A DNA stretch of 64,000 nt from Incumbomyces delicatus (GCA_017655985.1 JACJVS010000002.1:1240001-1304000), one strand, 5' to 3'; counted from the first letter of the stretch, positions 1-11,321 are shown. Program-made: numbers and translations. Notes: generated by a model from the sequence alone, not told the origin.

Positions 1-66
1 ATTAGTCAGTCGTTGCCTGACCGTGGTGGGAAGTGGGACAGTTAGGGCTGAGAATGAGAGACATAC

Positions 67-216
67 TGCGTACGGTGAGTTGGAGGGGCCGTCCATGTCG
101 ACTTTCCATATGTGCAGGTTGTCGTCGTCTTTGAGCTGGACGCTTGTACCAGAAGGGGGATGTTTGGAAAGTTCACTTAATTCTTTGGATATGCGCTTTT
201 GGCCGGGCCCGGCCAT
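67..216 (-). CDS. Ubiquitin-conjugating enzyme E2, first exon only (partial)
   Basis: Fifty codons read leftwards from an ATG at 216-214 to a GTATGT splice donor at 66-61. The rest of the gene lies beyond the window's left edge. The peptide begins MAGPGQKRISKEL and has the N-terminal pattern of the UBC fold: a basic first helix (K-R-I-x-K-E-L), a PP pair at residues 20-21, a Trp at 37 and G-P-x-x-S-P-Y at 43-49, as in the Ubc4/UBE2D-like classes. The catalytic cysteine, usually near residue 85, is not visible, so activity and subfamily cannot be judged. Positions 1-66 read as intron; a branch-like CTGACTAAT lies at the very edge and the acceptor must be outside. E2 enzymes pass ubiquitin from E1 to substrates with an E3. 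E2 identity is confident; the subfamily is not. Confidence 0.8.
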
Positions 217-758
217 CTCAGTGATGGGCGGGAGAAATATTCGTTGAACTACGTTTTGTATGTGGCTTCTTGATGAGTTTTATCAAATTCCGTGTGGATA
301 TATAGACTGTAGGGACGAATATTTACATTCATATGATTGAAAGGTGATACGCAAATGAATGTATTTCGTGCTACCCTAAAACAAACTGGTGGAAGCCCCA
401 CCTTTTCACTAGTACTTCGTACCTGCACTAACGTTCAGGCAACGGTGCCTAGTTCGCACGAATACAGCAATCCATAGATATTTAGCAAAACAAGCAAAAG
501 CGTGGACCTAACACAACTTGTACTTCAAAATGTTTACCTAGGCGTGCCTAGGTAATCTGGGAGATAGGGTGGTCACACCTGTTTTCTAGGGCCCTTTTTA
601 ACGCCATCATCTACCTCTATCACCGCTATCAAGTCTAGACATGATGAACAAACGTGTGCGATGATTCATTCTTCAAGACAGGTCAATTGGAGCCGGTGTC
701 AGGCAACATTTCCGAATGTTTGGTATGTGTATGGTGGCAGTGAAATGACTATCTATAC
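217..758. other. Intergenic: E2 upstream region / exomer-subunit 3' flank
   Basis: No coding region was found. The stretch must hold the promoter of the leftward E2 gene and the 3' end of the leftward ChAP gene. It contains a TACTTCGTAC word near 412-421 and a CCTAGG pair near 537-555, both members of the dispersed intergenic word family seen elsewhere in the window. Confidence 0.6.
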
Positions 759-3033
759 CTAGGCCTCGGTGCCTGTACTCCGAAATGCCGCACAAAGCTG
801 GCAATATTCGTGTGTGAGGTCAAGGACATTCTGAGGTAAATTCGTTGACTGAACGATACTCCTGACTTTCACCGCTCCTTCATCTTCAATCAACTTGCGG
901 ATTGAGTAAAGTAAATCTGGCGAAAACTCGGAGTACCACCGATATTGCCATGTGATGAGTCGAATCAATGTCGCAAGTGTGTTTCTCGTGTCCCCTTTCT
1001 TCTCAGACATTTTCAAAAGGCCCTTCATAGCCTTTGGTGAGAACCTGATGTTAAGGCATTGCTGGTAAGCTTCAATCGCTTCAGGATTGTGGTGCAGGCG
1101 GTCTGCGAGGTCACCCAGGATCTCCCATTCTGCAGCTGACTTCTTGTACTGTAACTGCTGTTGTCGATACTGGCCCATCTCCGTCCGCCAAATTGTGTAT
1201 ATTCGTAGATCTTCATACAGGACCATAAACAAGTTATCTAGCCACCGTTCACACAGCCGTTTGTTTTGAAAGTTTGTATAGTCAGGATGCGACGTGTCTG
1301 GGTCATCTGATCCAGACTTCACCTCCTCGGCGTTCACTGTAGGCACAGGCTTTGCCATAGATTTCTCCGCAGCGACCATACTGTTTTCTATGGTTCCGTT
1401 CACCCCCTTTGATGCTGATGGCTCCTCTGGCTCCTCATTCTCCGAGTCCTCCTCGGAGTCATCCCTTTCGGCATCCTTGGACCCATTAGGTGTGCCAGAT
1501 AGGGCTACCGTACTTGCATTCTTACTCGTTGGTGCCCTTGGTGTTATGGAGTGCTGTCTTTCAATCCTGTACTCTTCCTCCATGACGAAGACGTGACTTC
1601 GTGTCTTGAGGAGCTGATCCCATCCTATTGCTGCGGCAATTGAAGTTAGGAGGCTATAGGCCTTGAGGAAAGTGCCCTGATATGTAGCAGCTTGCAACTT
1701 GCGCAACGACACGTGCACCGAATCGTATGGTTCGTTTTGTCTTGGCTGGCCTTCGTCGATCTCATCAAGGGCAGTTTCCGGCAGTATTGGAAGTAGAACT
1801 CGTGATGGCTCAGGCATACGTGGCGAGTCTTTGTCCTGGTAGGAGAACATCGGGCACGAGTTGAGGGTCAACAGCGCAAGATCCCATCGTTCAAGCGCAA
1901 TGTAGACCTCAGTGAGTCGAGCCCATGTGCTAAACTCACTAGGTGCAGCGGTAACACTTCGTTTTGCACATTCCAAAGCCATCTCGCCTTCGTCCTTGCT
2001 AAGGCAAAATGCGGCTTGGCAGTCCAGAAGGGCGTAATCCATGGGTATGTCCTGTATCGAATCGTGCAGCAATCGGACCGCTTGCACTTCCTCATCTGCT
2101 TCCACCAATACTTGTGCAAGCAAAGACGAAACCTCAACGTCTCTTTCCCGCAGCTTCTGAAATAGGTTGACGCCAGACGTGTACCGTCCCGTAATTTTGA
2201 TGTACTTGAGTAAGCCAGCCGTCAGATGATTTGACACTACGTTAGGAATCTGGATCTCTGGGTCCGAGCCAAGTTGTCTGCCGTTGAAAAACAATTTCTC
2301 AGCGGCATCGAGGAATTTGTGCTCCATGTCGGTGCTAGTGATGGGATTGAACCTGCGGACACCCATGATCTTCTTGATAGTGTCACCGCTGCCATCGTCG
2401 CCATAGGCGTACGAGCGTAGCACGCCGCAGAGAAATGTCTCGACCCACAGTGCTTCGGTTGCTATTCTCCGGTCTCCTCTTTCGTCGACACAGTAACTTT
2501 CAACCCCTCCAGGAATCTTCACCTCGACTCGCATATCCAAATGTGAAAATGCATTGTAGCAGCAGTACAAGCCCGAAACCACTTTATGCGTCTTGTCGGA
2601 AGGATTAAAGGTCAAGGTGTTGACGTATGCGGCCAGACTGGCAGACGACGATGCATCGATACCAGTAACATGATGGTAGACACCAGTCTGTTTCGAACCT
2701 TTGGTGCTCTGCTTCATCAAATGAACAAGGTCAGGAGGGCCGAGCTCGCGAAGACCTGGTAAGCTCTCTGTGCGAGCATCGATCGCCAGACCAATCTCGT
2801 CATCTTCGATGATCCTGAGAAGCGCCAGCTGGTCAGCAAGATCCTAGGTCAAGTGGTGTCTCAGGTCAGTAGCAACGACGTACTCTGGGACAGCCGGCGC
2901 AACCATTGCTGGCAAATGTTGAATGTCGGAGTACAAGGCAAATCGGTCGAAACTCTTCACAGCAATGCAACGTAAGTGCAGAGAGTTAAGCGCAGTCCGA
3001 TTGTCAACCTCATACTTTCAGGGACTTGTGCAT
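759..3033 (-). CDS. ChAPs family protein (exomer cargo adaptor, Bch1/Bud7-like)
   Basis: The main exon (759-2843, 694 codons plus stop) matches the Chs5p-Arf1p-binding protein family. Visible hallmarks are ELGPPDLVHL near the N-terminus, a V-T-G-I-D-A-S-S-S-A-S-L block, G-L-Y-C-C-Y-N, and tetratricopeptide-like helices through the C-terminal half. An acidic Ser/Glu-rich linker lies at roughly 1380-1480. The family forms the exomer coat with Chs5 at the trans-Golgi and exports chitin synthase and a few other cargoes. The N-terminus is inferred. A TAG falls in frame at 2845-2847, and the best model is join of 3016-3033, 2904-2954 and 759-2843, giving 717 aa, a normal family length. In it the first intron uses an AAG acceptor (2955-3015) and the second a weak GTTGCG donor (2844-2903) with a good CTACTGAC branch. 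Function is confident; the first 23 residues are tentative. Confidence 0.83.
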
Positions 3034-3516
3034 ATTGTTGAAGGCCAAGTACTTTTGATGAAGGCAGCACGTACTGATGAATGTGTGGCTCTAACACCGT
3101 AAACCTTTGATTTGCCGGCGCCGATCTGTTGTGCCAGACGCCTACGCCAAAAAATCGAAAATTAGGCTAACTTATGTAATGGCTAGTGGCCCATTACACT
3201 TCTTAGACACTGAGGCGAATAATAATCATAGGCTCAGGAGTTTAGGCTTAAGTGCCCCATCACCCATTCAAGGATCATCCGAGTCACGTGAGTGGTTAAG
3301 GCCAACAGGCGTTGATTAGGGGCTAGCCAGCCGCTCCTCTGAGACGCGTTACTTCATCCGTCACCGTGACGAAAACGCCAACGCTGGTTCTTGTGTTGAT
3401 CATCTAACAGCAGGCTTTTCGGCATCGTGTCGTTAACATGAGTAGAAGTGGTCCGCCCGTTTCTCAACGCTCGAAATTGAGGGAGTTTAAACCTCAGAGA
3501 TTGCTGATTGGACACA
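3034..3516. other. Divergent promoter region, ChAP / HIR3
   Basis: This is a non-coding interval between two divergent starts. Part of it (about 3130-3330) has a degraded look, with repeated words such as TTAGGC and GGCTAG, similar in flavour to 35380-35450. No clear core element was identified. Confidence 0.5.
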
Positions 3517-6500
3517 ATGTCGGCATGGGCTGCAATCAATGTCGAACCAGAAAATGACCCAACCATCGAAGTCGATGATACGAAGGAAATCCAATTGGAA
3601 GAGGCATTCAAGCTCTATCAAAACGCGCTGAAGTTGCATTCTCAGGGGCCTGTCTACTATGACGCCGCGAAGGATGCGTACGAAGAGCTCTTTAAGTCTG
3701 AAGTTTTCAAATACCCTGAGGCCCTGTCCGACTTCGACCATGATTTGCTGGATGAGCCGCCATCTGCGCTTACTGTTCCAGTCGAGACAGCGGTGATTCC
3801 TCTGGCTACGGGGGGAGCTTCTGATAATACCAACTCATTGCCCCAACTCGTCTACCTGGCTTACAAAAGCCGCGCTCAATTCGAAATCGATTCGGCTTAT
3901 GCCTTGTTCCAGCATGCATCCGACAAAGACATCGCTAGCGTTGTGCAACAGTACGGACTAGCTTGCAAGAGATCGTTAGACGACTCTGCTGCAGCACTAG
4001 AGCGTGATGATTCCGATCTCGATCTCTGGAAGCGGGCAAGCAGAGTTTCAAGCGTCTTGCAGACGGTCCGGATAATTCGTTTCTGCCTTGAGAGTGTCCT
4101 AGCTGGAGACGAAGAAGGCGACGATGCTATCGATTTATCAGGATTGGACGAAGTATATGCAAAAGGTGAATTACAACATGTCGTCGATACGCTCGGAGAC
4201 GCCTTGACAGCTAACCGCACGTGTGACCTTCGGCCAAAGAATGTCTTGTCGAATCTCATAAGGCAGAGCAATGATCCATATCCATTTTTGCCGCCCTCGT
4301 CAGCGGATCGAACTTACTTCGACGATAAAAGACGTCCTCTGATGCTTGCTGTCGGTGAGACGCGTCTCCAATCTGTTTCAGTCACACACAGCGCTATTGC
4401 AAGGGCGTTTCTTCAATTCCTTGACTCTCATGTTACGCAAAATGGGGACCTTGGAGTTGGTGGCTACATCAAGCTAGATCTGCCCATCACTAACCAAGCC
4501 CCCGAGACAGCAGCAATCACAGATGCCCTATTAGTGAATCAAAATGTTAATACAGAACCTGAGGTCGACACGCCAGCTAGTTATCACTCCGTTCCAGAAA
4601 GGCTAGAAATGGTTTCTCGATCACCAAAAGACACAGACACAGACGCCGCGGTAGATGAAGCCGGCAGCACGAAAGCTAGTCCAGATGAGCAGACCGTCAC
4701 TCAACCATTGTCTGAGCCGATCACCTTGCCATCTAGGAAGCGATCTTCTACGGCCGCCGGTAATGAAGAGCCCGAGGCACGAAGCAAAAGCAAACGCATC
4801 AAAGCCCGAGAGTCACTCGTGGGCACCGCAGCTCCGGAAGAAGAAGTCTCTCAAGATCCCGCCTTCCTTCATCGAGAGCAATATTCGGTGATCGAAGCGG
4901 CAGATGACATTACTTGCAAGACTGTCGACGCTCTTCTCGAGAAAATAGGAATCGATTCTTTCGCAACTGACGAGATCCTACGCTACCGCTGTAACCCTTA
5001 TGCCGATGGTGAAGTCAACGAGGCATTCGATGCTCCTCAAACGCCAGCCCTTGATTTGAGGCGTGCGCTCTTGACTTGGAACGAAGAAAAGAGCAACGCC
5101 TTTCTATCTAGTCATAGTGGCCGAGATGTTGTAGAGAAGTCCACAGGTCTGTCCCTGTTTCTCAAGCATTCTAAACCCAGCGTTCCCAAAGAAGCCGTGA
5201 AACCTATGTTTGATAACGAATCTCAAATTCGAGGACTTTGTGAGCTTGTCAATAGCAGATTGACTAATTTCCAAGAAGCTTTGTTTCTCTGGCTTGTGGA
5301 ACTGCTCACATCCCATCCGGGATCGGCCATGGTCTCACCGTATCTTCAGGGTGTATGGGATCCAAGCCTAAAAAATAGCGTCGTCCGTATCCTAGTCCAA
5401 GCAAACGAGGCCATCACTTCAAGCTATAAGAGGCATTCACCCATGTTAGTCTCGGCATTATCTTTCTCACAGTCGTTATTTAAGAGTCCATTGCCACGGG
5501 AACGGGTCGCCGAGTTCGCTCAAACGATGTTCGAACTGCATCTTGACATCTACTCGGACATGACTAGCCCCACCACCACAGCCACACGTGAAGCTTGTGA
5601 AGAGCAACACCACCGACTTGTTGTATGGGCTCAAGAAGCCGTTGATATGATGCAGTTTCGGACATCTGAAATCGAGTACAGCAAACGGAAAGATCAGCAG
5701 CTCACTCTGCGCTTCCTCTGGTCCTCCGTTGCGTATGCAAAACTGTCCTCTCCCCTGCAGAAGACACATGTGCTTCTATGCCTCGATGACCTGCAAAAAA
5801 TACTTGAAGAGACTGATGCTGAGGAATTGGTTGTCCCAAACAATGTTACCATGCAGATTATATCACCTTTCGCAGTAGAACAAGAAATATCGAGAGTCAA
5901 AACGCTCGACTTTTTCATGAGTGTCTTCGACAGTGACAACAGCGAGCCCTTGGCTGTTATCATGAAAGTAGAACCCATCCTGGAACCTGGCCAAGACCCA
6001 GAAGCTCGAACCGCGGTCAGCAATGATGCAGAGCAGATCGGCAGCTTTCGCTCTTTTTTGAAGACTGGTGATGCATCTCTGACGCTTTTTCTTTGGAAAA
6101 GGCTACAGAATGCCTATACAGCTATCTCCTACAAACCTAAGGTTGTGTCATGTCTATTTCGCTCAATTGAAACTATCATGTCAGAAATTGACTCGCTGCC
6201 TAGCCGCGAAATGGGAGCTCCAGACCGACAAATCGCGCTCTTACGCTGGCTCCGTGACACGGATGAGATCATCACAAAGCTACTTGCTAAGGTTGCAGAT
6301 AACACGAAAGCATTTGAGTGTATGGATGAAGATCACCTGAGAACTTCTATGACAGCAATTGTATCCTTGTTACGATTATGCTATTCATTCGTGTTGACAG
6401 ACGACGGCCTCCGCGTTGGACACATTACTCCGCCTACGCATCGCAACGCAACAGCGTCTAAGAACTTTCAGAAATGTAGAGACAGACTCCGAGAGTTTTT

Positions 6501-9453
6501 CGTTAAACTTTGGACATTGCTGTACCTCCTCGTCAGGGATGCTACAACGCAGATGGCAGAACACTTCGAAAATGCGAGCCAAGACTTAGTGCTGTTCCTT
6601 CGATGTGTACATACTTCCCTTGGAGAACGACAATACTGCAAGTATTGCAACAAGCTCTTTGTCCGCACAGCTAAAGCTGAGTTTTTCTCCTTTGAGACCA
6701 ACGAAGATCTTTCCCTGGACATAGCTCAGATTGTGTTCGACTTATACCAGATCAGACTGTCCACAGGTTTTGGCGATTCGGACCATGGCTGCTCTGCCGA
6801 GACGCTGGAGAAAGACAAGCGGACAGCCTACACACTCGTGCCAATCATCATGGATTATGTGAAACGGCTGAACGTCAAAGATGTACTCAAGAGCGATCTC
6901 AAGGCCACAATTGATCGAATACAGCATGCCTTAGGACAGGCCAGACCCTCCACAGCGTCGTCGTTCAATCGAAGGGTGATATCAGCTTATTTAAAGTCAT
7001 TAATCAATCCTCGTAAGCTGTATCAAGCGGTGAAAGGCATAGGTGGCTTAGAAACAAAAGTTGTTCACGGAGATCTTGCAAACATGGCCGCACAGGGATG
7101 GTATCTATTGCTAGGCAACATGACACTTGCAAAATACAAATCTGTCAAGAGGGTAAATCCTACTCCGACCGATGAATTGGATAACGCAATGGCATCCCTT
7201 CGGCAAGATCTCGAGTACGATAGCAGCAACTGGGAGTCTTGGTATAGGCTCGCTCAGGTGCATGACGCGAAGATTGAAGACAATTTGATCTGGAACTCGA
7301 ATAAACTCAACGACGCCAGGGCTGAACTTGCAACTCTGGAAAGAAGCGCCATCAACTCGTACACAATGGCGACCACTCTCGCCATGAAAGCCGACGAGTA
7401 CGACGTGGTTACCACAAGGCAAATAAATGACATGCTCTTTGAGTTTGCGACGCGACTGTACTCGTCTTCACGGCCGCCTTTAGACATGGAAGCTTTTCAG
7501 ACCAGCAAAGTAGTGAGGCATTTGAGCAACTTCTATGACCAAACTATGTCGAAGCAGGCTTTGTTCGAGCCCATGAATGAGTATGACGTCTGGGCATTGG
7601 CGGCTTATCTTATCCGTCGAAGCCTCTCAGGTGAAACCAAAACGTGGCTGAGACACTATATTTTGGGAAAGTGTCTATGGAAGATGTTCCATCATCCTAG
7701 AAACGAGACAAGTCCCCATCGCGTGGAGATTACTCAGATCGTTGATGCGTTCAATGAAGCTGTCAGCCTTGTGCCGAAGAAAGAAAGGGCCGCTGATCCT
7801 ATCCTTGAGCCACATTTCAAGCTCGTGTCAACAATCCACAAACTTCATGAGAGTGAAATCATGGATGCAGCTACCGCTGTCAACTGCCTACAGAACACAC
7901 CATACGCTAAAGGCGTCGCAGTACCTGAAGATGCCCATGGGAACCCTGAATGGGAAGCGTATGTCTTAGCAGTGCTCAAGAAGCTGCAAAATGCAGACAA
8001 GTCTGGTTGGCACCATCGCATCACTGCACGTGCAGCACACATTAACTTCGACGCCGCGGAGGACATATCCGGCGCCCTTGGTGCTAAACACCAATTCATC
8101 GACTCCATCTTCACAAAGAGCATGATGATGCAGGTGTGGAAGCCTGAACACGAACGCGCTGGTAGGCATTACGTTTACACTGGTCGATACCTGCGCTTTT
8201 TCGTGAAAATTTTGGACAAGCTAAGAGATCGAAGCAACCTTGAGCAAGTTGTGCGCAAGATCAGGCGGAAAACTACAGATTTCATCAACCATCCGAAGGT
8301 CTGGGAAGACACCGTGACAGTTTATGTTGATTTACTTAGAAGCCTTGGACAGGTCCCGCGTGACAAGGAAAGGGCACTTTTCGACAACATTTCATTTGAT
8401 GAATTCACCCGGCAATCCGAAAAGCTCGAAAAGTGGGCCCATGATCCACAGACCACTACCAGCTATCTCGAAACCATCAAAGACGCTATCGAGATGAAGA
8501 AACTCAACAATAGCCTTATGAAAGGCTCCGCGATCGACGACCTTATTGGAGACGCTTATGCTTGTATGTACGAGCTGTTTATTTCGCAACTTCCGCCAGA
8601 AGAGCAGGTACCAGTGAAGCCACCACTGCCTCAGGGCACTTTCATCAATCTCACTGCCGACACTGCACCACCAACCGGAGATGACAACCTCGATCGCATG
8701 CGTTTGAACAACCTCCTCTCTGGACAGATAGATGGCATGAGCGGTCAGATCGAAGAAACCCCGAAAGCTGCTTCTGGGCTTGGAATTGTCGCTATTGAGA
8801 CCCAGGCTGCCGAAACTCCGCCACCCGAAGCGATCCGAATACCGGCTCCTGTGAAGCCGGGACGGGCCAAGACCATAACCAGGAGAGAGGTGCAGCGCAA
8901 AGCCGAGGGGGCCATAGGAAAGCCACCTCCAATCAAGACTCCTACCTTGTCCAAGAGATCAATATCAATCAATATCCCGAGCATAAAGAAGGAAAATTCT
9001 GAGGATGGGAACGAGGACGACGAAGGAAGCATCAGATATCCAACCGAGGCGCCAAGCGGGTTTAATTCAAGGCGTAACAGTGTCAGTGTTGCCGAAAGTC
9101 CTGCCCCAGAGGGCGAGAAGCCTGAAGATGATGGTGGAGATGGTGACAACGAGGAAGACGAAGAGGACGAGAATGAAAATGATGCTAGCGGCTCTGAAGA
9201 AGAGGATCAAGGCTTTTCACGGAAACGTTTATTTCCCGGTCTCGCTTTAGCCGGCATTGAGGAAGGAGGGCAGCCAAAGCATCAGGCCGGAGGTGAAGAC
9301 GACGACGAAGATGTCGATGTGGACAAAATGTCTGATGTCCAAGCTGAAGAAGGCGGAGGTGACGACGATGAAGAAGACGGGCCAGAGATACCGGACTCAC
9401 AAGAACTCAAAGCATCGGAAGCGGCGAAGAATGATACCATAGATGCAGATTGA
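3517..9453 (+). CDS. HIR3: Histone transcription regulator 3 homolog (HIR complex, Cabin1-like)
   Basis: A single exon encodes 1978 aa. I chose the ATG at 3517 because the protein then begins MSAWAAINVEPEN, the usual Hir3 opening, followed by the conserved E-A-x-K-L-Y-Q-x-A-L-K-L-H-S-x-G-P block (roughly residues 30-50). The middle is long and helical with scattered TPR-like pairs, for example W-E-S-W-Y-R-L-A-Q-V-H-D at about residue 1240. A disordered basic stretch with a KRKR-like signal precedes it near residue 410. The C-terminal 250 residues are disordered and end in long Asp/Glu runs, as expected for a histone chaperone subunit. Hir3 joins Hir1, Hir2 and Hpc2 in replication-independent H3-H4 deposition and histone gene repression. 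Length agrees with filamentous-fungal orthologs. Assignment rests on family resemblance and is fairly sure. Confidence 0.88.
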   Translation: MSAWAAINVEPENDPTIEVDDTKEIQLEEAFKLYQNALKLHSQGPVYYDAAKDAYEELFKSEVFKYPEALSDFDHDLLDEPPSALTVPVETAVIPLATGGASDNTNSLPQLVYLAYKSRAQFEIDSAYALFQHASDKDIASVVQQYGLACKRSLDDSAAALERDDSDLDLWKRASRVSSVLQTVRIIRFCLESVLAGDEEGDDAIDLSGLDEVYAKGELQHVVDTLGDALTANRTCDLRPKNVLSNLIRQSNDPYPFLPPSSADRTYFDDKRRPLMLAVGETRLQSVSVTHSAIARAFLQFLDSHVTQNGDLGVGGYIKLDLPITNQAPETAAITDALLVNQNVNTEPEVDTPASYHSVPERLEMVSRSPKDTDTDAAVDEAGSTKASPDEQTVTQPLSEPITLPSRKRSSTAAGNEEPEARSKSKRIKARESLVGTAAPEEEVSQDPAFLHREQYSVIEAADDITCKTVDALLEKIGIDSFATDEILRYRCNPYADGEVNEAFDAPQTPALDLRRALLTWNEEKSNAFLSSHSGRDVVEKSTGLSLFLKHSKPSVPKEAVKPMFDNESQIRGLCELVNSRLTNFQEALFLWLVELLTSHPGSAMVSPYLQGVWDPSLKNSVVRILVQANEAITSSYKRHSPMLVSALSFSQSLFKSPLPRERVAEFAQTMFELHLDIYSDMTSPTTTATREACEEQHHRLVVWAQEAVDMMQFRTSEIEYSKRKDQQLTLRFLWSSVAYAKLSSPLQKTHVLLCLDDLQKILEETDAEELVVPNNVTMQIISPFAVEQEISRVKTLDFFMSVFDSDNSEPLAVIMKVEPILEPGQDPEARTAVSNDAEQIGSFRSFLKTGDASLTLFLWKRLQNAYTAISYKPKVVSCLFRSIETIMSEIDSLPSREMGAPDRQIALLRWLRDTDEIITKLLAKVADNTKAFECMDEDHLRTSMTAIVSLLRLCYSFVLTDDGLRVGHITPPTHRNATASKNFQKCRDRLREFFVKLWTLLYLLVRDATTQMAEHFENASQDLVLFLRCVHTSLGERQYCKYCNKLFVRTAKAEFFSFETNEDLSLDIAQIVFDLYQIRLSTGFGDSDHGCSAETLEKDKRTAYTLVPIIMDYVKRLNVKDVLKSDLKATIDRIQHALGQARPSTASSFNRRVISAYLKSLINPRKLYQAVKGIGGLETKVVHGDLANMAAQGWYLLLGNMTLAKYKSVKRVNPTPTDELDNAMASLRQDLEYDSSNWESWYRLAQVHDAKIEDNLIWNSNKLNDARAELATLERSAINSYTMATTLAMKADEYDVVTTRQINDMLFEFATRLYSSSRPPLDMEAFQTSKVVRHLSNFYDQTMSKQALFEPMNEYDVWALAAYLIRRSLSGETKTWLRHYILGKCLWKMFHHPRNETSPHRVEITQIVDAFNEAVSLVPKKERAADPILEPHFKLVSTIHKLHESEIMDAATAVNCLQNTPYAKGVAVPEDAHGNPEWEAYVLAVLKKLQNADKSGWHHRITARAAHINFDAAEDISGALGAKHQFIDSIFTKSMMMQVWKPEHERAGRHYVYTGRYLRFFVKILDKLRDRSNLEQVVRKIRRKTTDFINHPKVWEDTVTVYVDLLRSLGQVPRDKERALFDNISFDEFTRQSEKLEKWAHDPQTTTSYLETIKDAIEMKKLNNSLMKGSAIDDLIGDAYACMYELFISQLPPEEQVPVKPPLPQGTFINLTADTAPPTGDDNLDRMRLNNLLSGQIDGMSGQIEETPKAASGLGIVAIETQAAETPPPEAIRIPAPVKPGRAKTITRREVQRKAEGAIGKPPPIKTPTLSKRSISINIPSIKKENSEDGNEDDEGSIRYPTEAPSGFNSRRNSVSVAESPAPEGEKPEDDGGDGDNEEDEEDENENDASGSEEEDQGFSRKRLFPGLALAGIEEGGQPKHQAGGEDDDEDVDVDKMSDVQAEEGGGDDDEEDGPEIPDSQELKASEAAKNDTIDAD

Positions 9454-10754
9454 GGGGCGCTGCTGGTGGGATGCAAGGTCGGCAGACAGGAGAAAGCACC
9501 AGAGGAGCTGTCAATGGCGTTGCATGTGTAGTCTTTACCTCATATTTTCATCTGCCAGCTGAAGGATCGCTCAACGTTGCACAAAACTGCAGGTCGCCAT
9601 GGACAGGCTCGAATGAATGCTTTTTCCTGCAGATCCGTCTGGACTGAGGCTATGCAAACAAGCAAGGTAGATGCCGACTTAAATGTTGATTTTCATGCAG
9701 AGTACCTTGTCACCGGATGCGGCAATTAAATCCTCGTTTTCCTTGATATCTACCCAAGCTTTTCTATCAAATTCTGTATCTCAAACTATGTCATGGCTTC
9801 GTCTCCTCCGAACCCCAAGCAGGGAGCCCAGACTGAAATACCGCATCCATCTAGTGCATTCGAAGGGTAGTATTGAATGATCATTACTTTGCATCCAGCC
9901 TACTCACACACTGTCCAACGAGCATTCGAGAATGCTGTACACCAGCTACTGCAGCGGTAGCTACCAGAGAGATTTGCCAGTGTCAACATTCACAGAGCCG
10001 CCGAATTATCCAAACAACAATTTCCACCAACTGCTGTGACCCAGACCAGTGCTGCATTAACATGCTTTCTTCGTATGCAGGTAAGCGTAGCGATCGGCTG
10101 GAACATAGCCTCGTGGACACACAATGTACATGTTGTGCCTATGCCGCTGCAAGCAGCGCCAACGACCACTTTCAGTGCAGGCAAGAACGACAGATTTCAC
10201 ATGAGTCTGTGCATGGACCTCCCTGAGCAAATTCAGAACGACAACTGCTGCAAAACACATGCATCCCTGGCACGAATCGACCCTCGCACTCCACGTATGC
10301 TGTGGAAAAGGCTGGTCATGGACGGAAGTTTTCAAGTCTTGTCAAGGATGACTAAGCAGAAGAAGTATAGAAGCCGATCAGGGAGTAGGCACCTCAGTCC
10401 TTACGAGGATGCCGCTGCCCTTCAACAAGTCCTTGGTGATCTGTCCCATGAACTTGAATACACCTGTCGATGCGACTGTCATATGTGTGACGTGTTCATG
10501 GAGGTAAACGCACGGCATATCAGGAGGTCATGGAGAGAGCATATAGTGAGTGGCAGAGACGCGGATGTTGGCTGTTGCAGTGTATTTAGGATGTTGAACG
10601 CTCAGATTGGTTTGAGCCTGCACGCAGAACCAGAAGCGTGCTATCTACCTCTGGTCTAAGCAGGACGAAGAAGGGTAAGATTTATGTTGGCTGGACACTT
10701 GAAGTGAGCCGTGATGATACTCAACTCGATCAACGCGACACGATAGGTGAGATC
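9454..10754. other. Intergenic, HIR3 3' flank to DUF7704 gene 3' flank
   Basis: This 1.3 kb lies between two converging genes. The longest open frame (10036-10659, +, 207 codons) starts at GTG, not ATG, resembles no family I know, and carries a Cys-rich stretch (C-R-C-D-C-H-M-C) near residue 145. A GTAAGC donor-like site follows an in-frame ATG-CAG at 10078-10083. I do not call it a gene, but an unannotated orphan or long 3' UTR is possible. Confidence 0.5.
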
Positions 10755-11321
10755 TCAAGATCTTGGCTTTCGGCCTCGCTTTTTAGTTGTGGCCGACTTC
10801 TCCGAGGGAGTTGATGGCAATGGTTTCTGAATGCTCTCCCTGACCGTTGTGGCCGCTTTTTGACTCTTCGCTGCGACTACTTTCTCCGTGCCTAGACCCA
10901 GTCCGAGCAAGAAAGAAGTCCTCAACAGAGCTCCACAGTACACGAAGCCGATATTTCCCCAAGCAATGGCATTCCAGTTCCAAAAGTCATAGTAGTAGCT
11001 GACACCCAATGGGAAACAGCTGTACAAATGACCGAAATCAGCAACGAGCAAGCCAAACAGCAGGAACCTCCACACTCGAAGGTCTGAAGTTGCTCGCAGA
11101 ACCAAAGCCTCGTTCAGCGCGAAAGCCAGGTAGAGATTTGCGAGCTGACGCAAGGCAACTTCTGTGCCGATCGGGACGCCAAACAAGCCTGGTGCCGAGG
11201 CACGATGAGTAAGGGAGAGGTAGTATTGTGGTTGAAACCAGGCGTAATACGCGCCGACGACTGTACTGAAGGGTTCGATGTAGAGGAAGAAAGCTTGGTA
11301 GATCTGCGGGATAGGCGCCAT
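10755..11321 (-). CDS. DUF7704-type four-helix membrane protein
   Basis: A single exon of 188 aa; the start is the ATG at 11321, giving MAPIPQIYQAFFLYIEPF. The open frame upstream lacks an earlier ATG of similar quality. The N-terminal motif (P-x-I-Y-x-x-F-x-L-Y-x-E-P-x-S-x-x-x-G-A-Y-Y-A-x-F-x-P) followed by about four hydrophobic segments (residues 8-30, 62-78, 88-108, 118-142) fits the fungal family filed as DUF7704, small integral membrane proteins of unknown function. The tail from residue 145 is basic and hydrophilic and ends KKRGRKPRS, probably cytosolic. There is no signal peptide apart from the first membrane segment. It is divergent from the F-box/WD40 gene. Family membership is from memory of the motif; no biochemical role can be given. 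Confidence 0.75.
   Translation of the reverse strand: MAPIPQIYQAFFLYIEPFSTVVGAYYAWFQPQYYLSLTHRASAPGLFGVPIGTEVALRQLANLYLAFALNEALVLRATSDLRVWRFLLFGLLVADFGHLYSCFPLGVSYYYDFWNWNAIAWGNIGFVYCGALLRTSFLLGLGLGTEKVVAAKSQKAATTVRESIQKPLPSTPSEKSATTKKRGRKPRS

Noticed and set aside
9005..9442. Alternative frames over the acidic tail of HIR3
   Set aside because: GA-rich coding for Asp/Glu runs opens the other frames. They are shadows.
10036..10659. 207-codon plus-strand open frame with a Cys-rich patch
   Set aside because: It starts at GTG, has no family resemblance, and ends in the 3' flank of a convergent gene. Kept only as a note in the intergenic entry.
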